The notes beneath the pieces were generated by a model that searched no databases, was not told the origin of the DNA, and saw only the letters and a program-made list of their open reading frames with translations. Positions 11,462 through 20,394 of a DNA stretch of 64,000 nucleotides are shown in pieces. The position numbers and the translations under genes are program-made. Position 1 is the first letter of the stretch, and each line of letters opens with the position of its first letter. This DNA is from Paraphoma chrysanthemicola (taxonomy: Eukaryota; Ascomycota; Dothideomycetes; Pleosporales; Phaeosphaeriaceae), in assembly GCA_020744225.1 (NCBI GenBank), contig JAGMWG010000006.1:62001-126000 (forward strand), given 5' to 3'.

Positions 11462-12358
11462 ATGGCAGCATTATTACTTCTTACTAGGCGCGCTGTCCAA
11501 AGCGTCCCTAGCGGCGGTAACGGCTACTTCAGAACCAAAGCAGCCACGTCCATGATGGGACTCTTTGAATCCAAGGCGACCGACACGACTTCAGCGTCTA
11601 TCGAAAGGCTGTACGCAGCTCGTGCTACGCAACGAAATGTTGGAAACTCAAGAACTGATGCAGTCCATACTGGGAACCAGAGAAACGAAGATACTGACAC
11701 AAGTGGAGTTGATGGAGGCAATCGAGCCCGGCACTCCGCCCATGATACAGCTATCAACCCTGCCCGTTTGGAAGTGCACACGGTCCGTAGCTTACGCAAT
11801 TCACCAGTCTCGAGCAATGCGATTGAGGCCGCGACGATGCATCTGACAATTGCTGTACGCGCTATGGCGAGCAATGCCGAGGATGCCGTCAATCTAGCCA
11901 TCGCAGCGCTCAAGAACATTGATGCACGTGCGGTTGCTAGAGCAGGAGTAGCTTGGATCATGGCTCACCCATGGGAGACCGCCACTATCGTGATTCCCAT
12001 GATCCTTCTCTACTGCACTCCCCTGGCCTTAGTCGGAGTGGGCTTTACCGCGGGTGGTATTGCTGCAGGTATGTTGTTAATGTTACAAAGGGACCACGAT
12101 AAAGCTAACTTGAGCGCAGGAAGCATCGCCGCCGGTCTACAGGCCAGTATTGGTAGCGTCGCGGCTGGGTCGGTTTTCGCTACGCTTACAAGTGCAGCGA
12201 TGGGCGGTTTTGGCGTCCCTATTGTTCTCGGAAGCGTCTGGGGCATCAGCAGTGCGGCTCTTTGGGGCCTTGCGGCATGGAAGCGGTGGCGAGGACGTGA
12301 TGGTGATCGAAAAGGTCAGTCTGGTCGTCGTGGCGGCTCAGACGAGGGCGACAATTGA
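11462..12358 (+). CDS. interferon-induced 6-16 (ISG12/IFI6)-family small membrane protein
   Basis: Model join(11462..12068,12120..12358), 281 residues. The 51-nt intron (gtatgt...gcgcag) sits inside the diagnostic glycine-alanine segment; removing it gives a continuous 'GFTAGGIAAGSIAAGLQ' block followed by 'IGSVAAGSVFATLTSAAMGG', the hallmark of ISG12/6-16 proteins. It is preceded by 'KNIDARAVARAGVAWIMAHP', typical of the fungal members. Two or three hydrophobic helices are predicted; animal relatives sit in mitochondrial or ER membranes and modulate apoptosis, and the fungal role is unknown. Uncertain points: the N-terminal 130 residues are low-complexity, and a competing frame at about 11565-11846 reads as a plausible coiled protein, so the 5' exon structure may be wrong. 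The 3' end also has an alternative frame up to 12458. Confidence 0.68.
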   Translation: MAALLLLTRRAVQSVPSGGNGYFRTKAATSMMGLFESKATDTTSASIERLYAARATQRNVGNSRTDAVHTGNQRNEDTDTSGVDGGNRARHSAHDTAINPARLEVHTVRSLRNSPVSSNAIEAATMHLTIAVRAMASNAEDAVNLAIAALKNIDARAVARAGVAWIMAHPWETATIVIPMILLYCTPLALVGVGFTAGGIAAGMLLMLQRDHDKANLSAGSIAAGLQASIGSVAAGSVFATLTSAAMGGFGVPIVLGSVWGISSAALWGLAAWKRWRGRDGDRKGQSGRRGGSDEGDN

Positions 12359-12558
12359 GCTAGAGATTGCTGTGCACAAAGAACACATAATAGCAGTCTT
12401 GGAAAAGAGAGGTGAGACATCTGAGGAGCATATTCGACAAGTGAGGATCGGTCGGTAGTAATGTTTGCTACTGAACAAGTCGTGCCCTCAATGGCAGACG
12501 AGTTACTGTCTGGATACCTCGCAAAAAGGGCCGTTCTAGATAATCACTAGCATAGCGT

Positions 12559-13521
12559 CTATTCCTTGCCAGAGACTAAACGATCGGCATAGGGCACAGT
12601 TGTCGGATCTGCTTTGCCAATGACAGGGAGTTTGTGCCCGTGTTTCTCGAGAAACTGCGTGAAGCTTGTGAAAGGTATACCCCACTTCCTGCTCTCATCC
12701 AAATCTACGAATTTGTCCAGGCCAATACACAACAAGTGACCAGCAATGAATGGATTTTTCTTCAACTTCTCCGTCTCTTCAGGCGTCCTGTACACCGCCT
12801 CGAATGGTTGGCCAGAGGCTTGTGCGAGCTGCTTGACGACATCGTCGAAGCGCACGTTCTCTGCCACGAGAGTGATGGTCTGGCCGCTAAATTTGGCTGA
12901 GTTATCGAAAATTGCAGCAACAAATTCCCCAATGTCATCTGGATCAATCAAGCCCATAAGGCAATCTGGACCGTAGCTGTTGACGAATTTGCCCTTCTCG
13001 ACACCCGGAAACATCCACGACACTAGGGGTGGCAGGAGATTCGTCATGAAGTATCCTGGTCGGAGCAGTGTCCATGTCATTCCGCTTGCTTTCACTAATT
13101 CTTCCACATCGCCCTTGTTGAGTACAGCTGGAGCGGCGGCCGAGTCCTTGAGGTCTTCTCGAACGTTCGGATTATTGAGAGGTACAGTCGTGGGAAACAC
13201 AACATGCTGGACACCAGCTTCTTGAGCGACTCGGAGTATAGTGCGGGCTTCCTGAACTTCGGCATCGTCTGTGAAAGATGGGAGTTGGTTCAAAAGCAGT
13301 GCGCTGCATCCTTCTGCTGCGGCCGCGATGCTCGAAGGATCCTGCCATGTGCCTTGGTATATGATGACGTTCGGGCCGAGAGTCTTGAGAGCCAGCGCGC
13401 GCTCGCTAGTTGCGTCTGCAACAAGTGCATGCACATTCCATCCTGCTTGGACTAGATGCTTGATTGTGCCTCTACCTTGAGCTCCTGTGGCGCGCATAAT
13501 CAAAGCCGTCTTATTTGACAT
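12559..13521 (-). CDS. NmrA-like NAD(P)-binding family protein
   Basis: A single exon of 320 residues starting at ATG 13521. The N-terminus 'ALIMRATGAQGRGTIKHL' is the nucleotide-binding GxxGxxG loop of the atypical short-chain dehydrogenase NmrA/HSCARG family (written here as TGAQGRGT), followed by the usual 'VHALVADATSERA' strand. 'VVFPTTVPLNNP' replaces the catalytic YxxxK region, as is common in NmrA-like redox sensors. 'WTLLRPGYFMTNLLPP' and 'LIDPDDIGEFVAAIF' are family-typical. The role may be NAD(P)(H)-dependent regulation or reduction of a small molecule, in the cytosol. It is divergent from a Zn2Cys6 regulator, 621 bp away, a frequent arrangement of a regulator with its target (inference). 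Confidence 0.9.
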   Translation of the reverse strand: MSNKTALIMRATGAQGRGTIKHLVQAGWNVHALVADATSERALALKTLGPNVIIYQGTWQDPSSIAAAAEGCSALLLNQLPSFTDDAEVQEARTILRVAQEAGVQHVVFPTTVPLNNPNVREDLKDSAAAPAVLNKGDVEELVKASGMTWTLLRPGYFMTNLLPPLVSWMFPGVEKGKFVNSYGPDCLMGLIDPDDIGEFVAAIFDNSAKFSGQTITLVAENVRFDDVVKQLAQASGQPFEAVYRTPEETEKLKKNPFIAGHLLCIGLDKFVDLDESRKWGIPFTSFTQFLEKHGHKLPVIGKADPTTVPYADRLVSGKE

Positions 13522-14142
13522 TGTGGTGGTGTTGAAAAACTGAGCTGATAGATGAGGTTTGAATACTCAAAAAGTGTTGTGCAAAAGTAATGGAATATTT
13601 GAGCATTTCATGATTTATATACACAGGATGACAGGAACCGTGCGCGAGAGTTGAGATCAAAGTTCAATGACATGGACCCAGCTGTGAGCCCAGAACTCGC
13701 CGCAAACAGCTCCGCAATGGAAAAGTGTTGCTTATTCTCATACAGCGACACTCGATGCGATTGCTGCCCATTTTGAGGCTGCTTATGTGCGGATCTGCGG
13801 GGAACAAGGCAAGTCCGCAACGTCAGCGGAATACCGCACTCAGCACAGTCGATGAAGTTCGACTCCAAACACGTTGTAATATGTTCCGGCCAAAACCCGG
13901 ACGAATTTGTCTGGTGAAAGATGGATGAGCAAGCTCAAGCTGAGCTTATGGTAGTGATGAAGGTCGTCTCAGACATCAATTCGTGTTTGTTTGCTGTCGA
14001 TGCAGCAGCTGGCGCTGACTTCCTCTTCCCGACGTTTTGCCGAGACTGTCATGGGACGCCTGATGAATGGAACGCGTCAACATCACCCGCACAACCATGT
14101 CCGACTTCATCACCTCACACCTTTTCCATTCCTTGATGCAAT
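13522..14142. promoter_or_regulatory. divergent promoter between NmrA-like and Zn2Cys6 genes, 621 bp
   Basis: The two start codons face away from each other across this interval. Scattered CGG and CCG trinucleotides (for example near 13797 and 13890) are the half-sites Zn2Cys6 proteins bind, but they are not arranged convincingly enough to call an operator. Confidence 0.45.
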
Positions 14143-15405
14143 ATGCCGCCCGAACGATCTCGTAGCTTAAATGCACAGGGACGACAGAAGTCGTGCGCTG
14201 AGTGCCAGAAGGGAAAGCGGAAGTGCGATTTGGGCCATCCCAGCTGTTCGCGGTGCCGTAAGCAGAAGTTGACATGCAATTATCCTCCCCCGCCTTCGGG
14301 CCAGCGACACGCCGCATCCGAGGGTCATGCACTGGATGCGGAGGTCGACTTCCACGTCTCGAATACATTCTCAGATCTTGAGGGCATACGCGATGCAACA
14401 CTTCCGCTCGATTTCGACTTCGAACCATTGCGGGACCCATCGAATGCCGCCCCTGTGGAGTTCGACTTGACAGCTGGGATAACGTCTCTTGAGTCCCTCA
14501 ACCAGATGTTGTACTCTTCACCCAATGTTGACGACCAGATGGCCATTGAACGAGCCATCACTCAGGTGCGGAAGACTTTCTCTGCAGCCCATGTTGCACC
14601 GTTCGCCAAGTCGCGCGTCTCATGGTCCATCGAGCAGTTGAAGCTGGCACCCAAGATGATGATTGAGCAAAGCGGCACGCCATGGCAGCACCCCAAATTG
14701 TACGAGGATTGCATGCCAAGATCGGTTCAGGACGCCTACGCATCTTGCGCTCTGTTTGTCGCAAGAAATGGTACAAACGATGAAATGGTTTCTAGATTCA
14801 TCAGGGAACGCGCCGATGATCTGGTCTCGTCCCAACTTCCACAGCAGCCGAGCGAGCTGTTAGCTCGAGCGCATGCTCTAATGCTCTACCAAATCATGCT
14901 TGTGTTTGGTGGAGACGTCACCTTGTACAGCCAAGCGGAGAAGCTGCTTTCCATTATGGAAGAGGCCGGGACGGCTCTCTTGCCTCTTGCGGTGCACAAC
15001 GACGACTATCCATCGTCCTTACCGCTATACCCAAGTTCATCTGCACGAGCCGCTTGGAATTCATACATATTTCGGGAATCGGTACGTCGAACGGTGCTCT
15101 CGACGTTCCAATTTGTTTCAATGTGTCATCTCCTCAGAGGTCAGCTCACGTCCTGTCACGATCATCTCGCATATGGAAACATTGTCACTCTTTCCGCACA
15201 TCTTTGGAACGCTAAAAGTGCGTTTGACTTTGCCATTGCTTGGAACACCAAGAACCATTTTGTGGTCAAAGAACTTGATTTCACCGAGCTTCTAAGGGAC
15301 GCACAGCCCGATGACGTAGATACTTTCTCGAAAATGATGTTGACCGGCTTGCAAGGCGAAGACGATATCAGAGGATGGTTCCACACCAAAGGTGGAGCCC
15401 TCTGA
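14143..15405 (+). CDS. Zn(II)2Cys6 transcription factor
   Basis: A single exon of 420 residues, ATG at 14143. Residues 18-45 form the Zn2Cys6 cluster, with Cys at 18, 21, 28, 35, 38 and 45 (spacing 2-6-6-2-6) and the basic 'QKGKRKC' between the second and third Cys, the usual DNA-contact helix. The linker is Pro/Gly-rich ('YPPPPSGQ'). The remaining 370 residues resemble the short middle regions of pathway-specific fungal regulators; there is no separate fungal_trans motif I can name with confidence. Nuclear regulator. The divergent NmrA-like gene is the obvious candidate target. It is shorter than typical 600-700-residue members, as is common for cluster-type regulators. Confidence 0.9.
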   Translation: MPPERSRSLNAQGRQKSCAECQKGKRKCDLGHPSCSRCRKQKLTCNYPPPPSGQRHAASEGHALDAEVDFHVSNTFSDLEGIRDATLPLDFDFEPLRDPSNAAPVEFDLTAGITSLESLNQMLYSSPNVDDQMAIERAITQVRKTFSAAHVAPFAKSRVSWSIEQLKLAPKMMIEQSGTPWQHPKLYEDCMPRSVQDAYASCALFVARNGTNDEMVSRFIRERADDLVSSQLPQQPSELLARAHALMLYQIMLVFGGDVTLYSQAEKLLSIMEEAGTALLPLAVHNDDYPSSLPLYPSSSARAAWNSYIFRESVRRTVLSTFQFVSMCHLLRGQLTSCHDHLAYGNIVTLSAHLWNAKSAFDFAIAWNTKNHFVVKELDFTELLRDAQPDDVDTFSKMMLTGLQGEDDIRGWFHTKGGAL

Positions 15406-15430
15406 GCTACCTCGTAGCACACTACCACAG

Positions 15431-15470
15431 CTCACGACAGCTCACGACAGCTCACGACAGCTCACGACAA
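15431..15470. repeat. 10-bp tandem repeat, 4 units
   Basis: Four consecutive copies of CTCACGACAG (the last ends in A), flanked by a partial unit on each side. It lies in the 168-bp gap between the stops of two convergent genes (15405 and 15574), in both 3' flanks. Confidence 0.9.
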
Positions 15471-15573
15471 CTCAAGGAATATCCAAGAACCGAAGGCACC
15501 CCTTCCGTCTCACTTGTTCAATTTTCCAAATGTTCATAACCCGTCAAAGCCTGGCCATGGACGCCATCGACGC

Positions 15574-17140
15574 TCACTTGTCGTGCATAGCTGCGCCGGG
15601 GACCGGGACTTCTGGATTGGCCCAGAAGTTGGCCAGTCTCTCAAGGAACTGCTTGCCTCGCTCCCGACCATACGTGATGATCCACTCCCGCTCAGCCTTG
15701 GTCAACGGATGATGGCGCCAAGCGCACCTGACTCCTATCTCACATCGGAAAGTGGTGCAAAATGTGGAGAAGCACAACCCGAGGTCTTGGCCCTGGATCG
15801 ATCCGTAGATGTACGGTGCCGCCTTTCCATTTCCGTTGATGAAGCGTTCATGTCGAGGCAGCGTCTTTTGCAAAGCCGTGATCTCAGAATCGTACGCGCG
15901 CAGATCGAAGACCGTATCTGGAATGTCTGGTGTACGCCACATGTCCGCGACCAAGGAAGGATCATCCTGGAGCAACTTATCTACTGGCTCAGCTGCTCGC
16001 GCATGCGCATCCCTTATGCGTGAGCTTGCTCGCTCCTGTCTCGCATCTGTGCGACCGTAGCCCAGTTCGGCAGGCTTGGCATATGGCATTCGTGGCTCGA
16101 ACCTGAATTTTCCGCCTCTCTTCTTCCCACGATACGGCTTATAGCCATTCCGGTGAGACCGGTTCTCTTCACCTTGCCAAGGGTTCTGTTGCCAGGAACG
16201 CTGATGGTATGGTCGATCTCCCGTGTCGTTGAAACGTTTCTCATCGTTGAACATCGGACGCTAAGTCTTTACGTTAGCTCAGCTGGTGGAAGCAGGGCAG
16301 TCAATATGTACAGGAGGACTCAGAGGCGCCATATCTTCATCCCAGACGACTTCATCATCCACGTGGTATGGGTGGCTTGCGTGCGCCGCAGGTGCCCCAT
16401 GCTCGGGCTCAACATAATGATCGTCGTGGCGACTTCCTATGTCTTGTTAGTCTTTCACGCTCCGGAACGTATGCGTGCTTGGCTCCATCCTCACCTTCAC
16501 CATTACCGTGGTCGTACTGATGAGGAGGTTGCAACCGGCGAGGAGACCATGAATATCCGTTATCGTTTCCCCACTGGTCGCGCCTATCGTGCACATCCTT
16601 GGCATCGTCATTTGAGTTGCGGTAGTGACTGGGATCAGCTTTGCCGGCAGACAAACGACCGGCCGTCTCATCTACAATCTGGTCTGGTGTGAACTGGCGG
16701 GCATCATGCAGAGGCTGGCGATCCTCGTAGTGCGGGTCCCAACGTCCGTCTTGCTCTCCGTCTCGATCGCCATCTCGACCTTTGGACCAGTATGCGCGAT
16801 GGCGTTTGTTGTCGCCTAGGGAGTTCTCGCGGGATCGCGACCGACTACGCCCGTTGTCTTTGGTTCGCTCCAGCGCAGCTCGCTCCTTCTTAAGCTTCTC
16901 GCGCTCTTTGTTCAGTCTGAGTTTCCTTCTCTGATTGGCTGAGACTTTTCGACGAGGCGTGTCACGGTACTGTTGTGAGTAAGACCCATGTGGGGCAGTC
17001 GAGGCTGACGAGGCCTCGACCCTATCATCGCGAGATCTCTTCCGGCCTACCTTGCTGGGGGGCGGATCCATTGGGGGCGGAGGAGCATTACCAAGTCCGT
17101 AAGGTCCCGTTGCCGCGCCGTGGTCGCCGAATTGCGACAT
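15574..17140 (-). CDS. Arg/Ser-rich protein with CCCH-like Cys cluster, function unknown
   Basis: Model complement(join(15574..16260,16312..16436,16495..17140)), 485 residues, with phase-correct introns of 51 and 58 nt (the second has a clear gactaac branch site). The start ATG at 17140 (MSQFGDHG) is preferred; in-frame ATGs at 17254 and 17263 would add a poorly folded extension. The N-terminal half is basic and low complexity: 'KVGRKRSRDD', a Lys/Arg helix 'RRKLRLNKEREKLKKERAAL', then 'RSRSRSRENS', which suggests a nuclear RNA-associated protein. The C-terminal half is better ordered: 'PDTVFDLRAYDSEI', 'RFINGNGKAAPYIYG', then 'CFSTFCTTFRCEIGVRC' followed by AWRHH. The Cys and His spacing there (C-x4-C-x5-C-x3-H) resembles a CCCH zinc finger. 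No named family is recognised; nuclear RNA role is inference. Confidence 0.72.
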
Positions 17141-17496
17141 ATTGGTGGTGGTCGGAAGAGTTGAAGGGAATTCCTGCTCTGAGGTTGAGAAATGAGCGCG
17201 GGGTGGGTAGCAAAGGACAAGCTCGCATTCACCTAGCGCACGTGCCGCGACCATTTCAGCCATGACGACATTGGACTGCTTCGCCCTCACTTACAGTTTA
17301 TCTGGCGGGTGTCGCGTGCTAGTACAGCAATGTTGCTGCACGTGACAAGTCAAAATACACCGAGAGCACTTAAGATGATTCATGAGCCTTACGCGAGTGA
17401 TTATCAGATTATTTGGCCACCATGTACATACACGATATTCAGAACGGTGACAATTCGGAACTGCATGCTAGCACACATGCAATGCAACAGCCCTCC
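17141..17496. other. intergenic, 356 bp
   Basis: The upstream region of the Arg/Ser-rich gene and the 3' flank of the aspartic-protease-like gene. Includes the alternative upstream ATGs of the former; nothing else seen. Confidence 0.4.
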
Positions 17497-19319
17497 TTAG
17501 ATCCAGCCTGGTGGCGGTTGATTCTTACTCGGCACCACAAAGTCCAGCTCCTGTGGTCCGATCTCCGTGTTATCCATCTCGTACAACTCGACGAGTTCTT
17601 GTATAGTGGTGGACTCATTGTCGTCATACAGCTCGAAGATAGCGTCCAAGTCCAGTACAGTCCTACGAACGTTGGATACCTGTCCCTTGTCAAAGTTCTG
17701 GAGCTCGTGTCGCACTTGGCATTCCATCTCGACCCTTTGCCCGCCGTCCTTCTCATGAAACGCTACCCCGTCGGTTTCCACCTTTGGCTGATCTGCAAGT
17801 TCCATGTTCAATTGTTTCTCTTTCACTAGCCGCACTGCCTTCCGACGCGCTCTCCTCCGCCGTCGCCAAAACCAGAGAATAGCACATACGATTACAATTA
17901 TTGCCACCACACAGCCTATGGTCAAACCAGCTATGCTTGCCTTGTTCAGTCCGGCTGTACGCTTCGGCAGGGTGATATCATTCGCTGGTTTCCCATTTGG
18001 CTCCGGAGTCAGAATTGGCACAATGTTTGTCTTCTCATTCGTTGCAGGGAAAAGCGCTTGATGAACTGAGAAGTTTCCACGATCGTAATCAATCCTCACA
18101 TACGCCTCTTGGAAGAACACGCGCCCTATCGTGTACTGTGTTTCGTTATCCGCTCTACGGATCGGAAAGTAATTCGTCGCGTTCGGGTATATTGGATAGC
18201 TCGCTTGTTGATCGAAAGCACTATATGGCAAGAGTATATTCACCCGCTCGCCTGGATTCGCTGTCATGCCTAGCCCAAAGGTGATGGTAGGATTGCGCTC
18301 GAGTAATCTAGCTCGTGTGGATGAATCGATGAGATAGAGATCGGTTGTGTTGTCATACGTCAGGTTGAAAGCTCGGGCAAATGAATCGCACGCTGATCTT
18401 GGGAGCCACATTTGAGGTTCGGCGAAGTCGATCAGACTGTATGCTGGTCCGTCCGGCAGCATACTCCGGGTTGTGTTTGCAAAGTCCTGGGTGACTATCG
18501 ACTGTATGTTTAAGCTCGGCTTGCGGCTGTCGTTCGCGTCGAAGGGGAATGTGATATTGTTGGGAACAAATCGAGACTGATCATAGCCGCCATATATCAG
18601 ACTTCCAAAGGCGTTTGGCTTCTCTAGGAGGGCTCAGCTTTGAATAACTAGAATGCACTTTTTGAACCGACTCACTGTAGTAGGCGCCAGCCGTGTAGCT
18701 GTAACTCAAACTCGGAATGTAGTTTTCGTCCTTCAGTGTCTGGATCAGACTACGCTGAGGATTCTCGAATTCGGAGAAATTACTCGGTTTAACATCCATC
18801 CCCAGCCTTCCCACCCAGAAGCGCGGATTCACTACGCCTCCGATGACCTGGCTTTGCAACAACGGCCCACCAGAGTTTGCAATCATCAGGCCCAAGGTGT
18901 CAAGACCGTACAATCCACTCGCATTATAGCGAAGCTCGGATCGGGCCTCGACTTGGTAAATTCCGATCTCGTGCCACGAGGTTGAGTCTTGCGCTTGAAA
19001 GCCATTGTTGGGCCTACCTTTGTACATCTCGACTCCACGAAGGAAGGGACAATTAACCTAGGGTTTTCAGCAGCCATTCTAGAAATTTTTGGGGTTCTTA
19101 AAACCGGGTTCGACGTACGGGACTCCCATCTTTACATGCCCCTGCAAGAGGCACGTAGGTTTCACTAGCGACCGTTGAAGGTAGAACGCGAAAGGACTGC
19201 TCGGGCGTGCCAACACGCACAACGAAGCTTGACCATTGTCCATCAGGCCCATCAAAGTATTGCGAAGCGGCGAAAGAAAAGGGTGCTGGTGTTCTTGCGC
19301 TGCTGGAGTTGGCCATCAT
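17497..19319 (-). CDS. membrane-anchored aspartic-protease-like protein, catalytic motifs lost
   Basis: Model complement(join(17497..18623,18676..19057,19119..19319)), 569 residues from the first in-frame Met; introns of 52 and 61 nt restore a continuous peptidase A1-like fold. Recognisable blocks: 'FAASQYFDGPDGQWSSFVV' with 'RVGTPEQ', 'GLYGLDTLGLMIANSGG', 'FWVGRLGMD', 'PSLSYSYTAGAYY', 'AFGSLIYGGYD' and 'PDGPAYSLIDFAEPQMWLP'. Where active pepsins have DTGS the sequence reads 'VLPSTVASETYVP', and the second active-site loop reads SLIDFAEP, so both catalytic Asp motifs are replaced and activity is unlikely. Residues around 405-425 are one strong TM helix ('IAGLTIGCVVAIIVIVCAIL') followed by an Arg cluster, so the tail is cytosolic. 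No signal peptide is encoded before the Met at 19319; the frame is open only back to a TGA near 19402, so an unidentified first exon probably lies upstream. Confidence 0.75.
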
Positions 19320-20394
19320 CGACGTTGGCTGACCTGGACCGGAACTTCGACATACAACGGGCGGTCCCTTCGCAGATATGGCGGCAAAAAATTGCCACTT
19401 CTGCTTTCATTTCGGGCAATATGTGAGAGTAAGATGGGTGCTTTCTACACCACATTGCCACTTTCAGTTTTCTTCCCTCTGGCGACATTCCCGACACAAT
19501 CAATAGCGCCCTGCTAGTCGTGACGATCGTCATCGTACGATATGCGAGATTCAGCTCCGTCAACCTAAGTAAGACATACTGAAACAGGTGCCACAATGGC
19601 ATCAGATGATCCACTTAAGTTATCATGTTCGCAGCAAATCTAGGTACCTTCGGATGACCGACGTATCACGGTCGCAGGACTCTTTGACCAAAACCAGCGT
19701 AGGCCAATGTCATATGCTGTACCAGGAGAAGAGGCCGTCCCACCATCCGCGTTAATCCAATAGAAAACTGTTGTAGATCTAAAAGAAGAGTTGCAACCTG
19801 TCGAATTGGGAAGTGCGCGTTGCTCGGGGTTTGTCATCAAATGGTGGCGGCTCGTCTACATCTCCGAAAGGGGCCAGAAAGTGCCCAGGGGGTCTGCCCA
19901 ATAACAGCACAACATACATGAATGCGCCACGCGCCTGGAGACCACTTACAGACTAAGCTCTCCACGAGATTATTGGAAAGGATGTATCTTGTTTCATGTT
20001 GGGCCTCATGAGGCTGTTTCCACTAATGGCATAGCCGTGCCAAGCATCCCCATCGAAGGATAGGATTTCACGTCCGGCAACATGGGGCGGAAGAGCTCTA
20101 TGAGGCTGCTGAGATGTCGTGTATCATCACGGACAAGTTTGACATGGCATGCCATTTACAAGAACATCTTATCGGACTTCCGATCACAGCGCAGCCGCGG
20201 CTAGACTGGTAGGCATACAGCAGTCGCGGCGACTGCATATAATGGCCAGGACAACTTACAGGTGAGGAACAAACTACAATCACCCTTCTCTCAACAATAT
20301 AGGTTCACTCTCATTCTGTTACCCTCTTGTCTTCGTTTCGCTCTCTCGTTAAACTATCACCGTTGGCGTAGCAGGCTTTGATAGTCACTACACG
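19320..20394. other. intergenic, 1075 bp
   Basis: The shared upstream region of two divergent genes. It should contain the missing signal-peptide exon of the protease-like gene, but I could not identify one. A minus-strand ATG ORF at 19640-19837 (65 codons) reads smoothly but has no recognised motif. Confidence 0.35.

Noticed and set aside
15514..16023. 169-codon plus-strand ORF
   Set aside because: It lies antisense to the C-terminal exon of the Arg/Ser-rich gene and has no protein-like motif.
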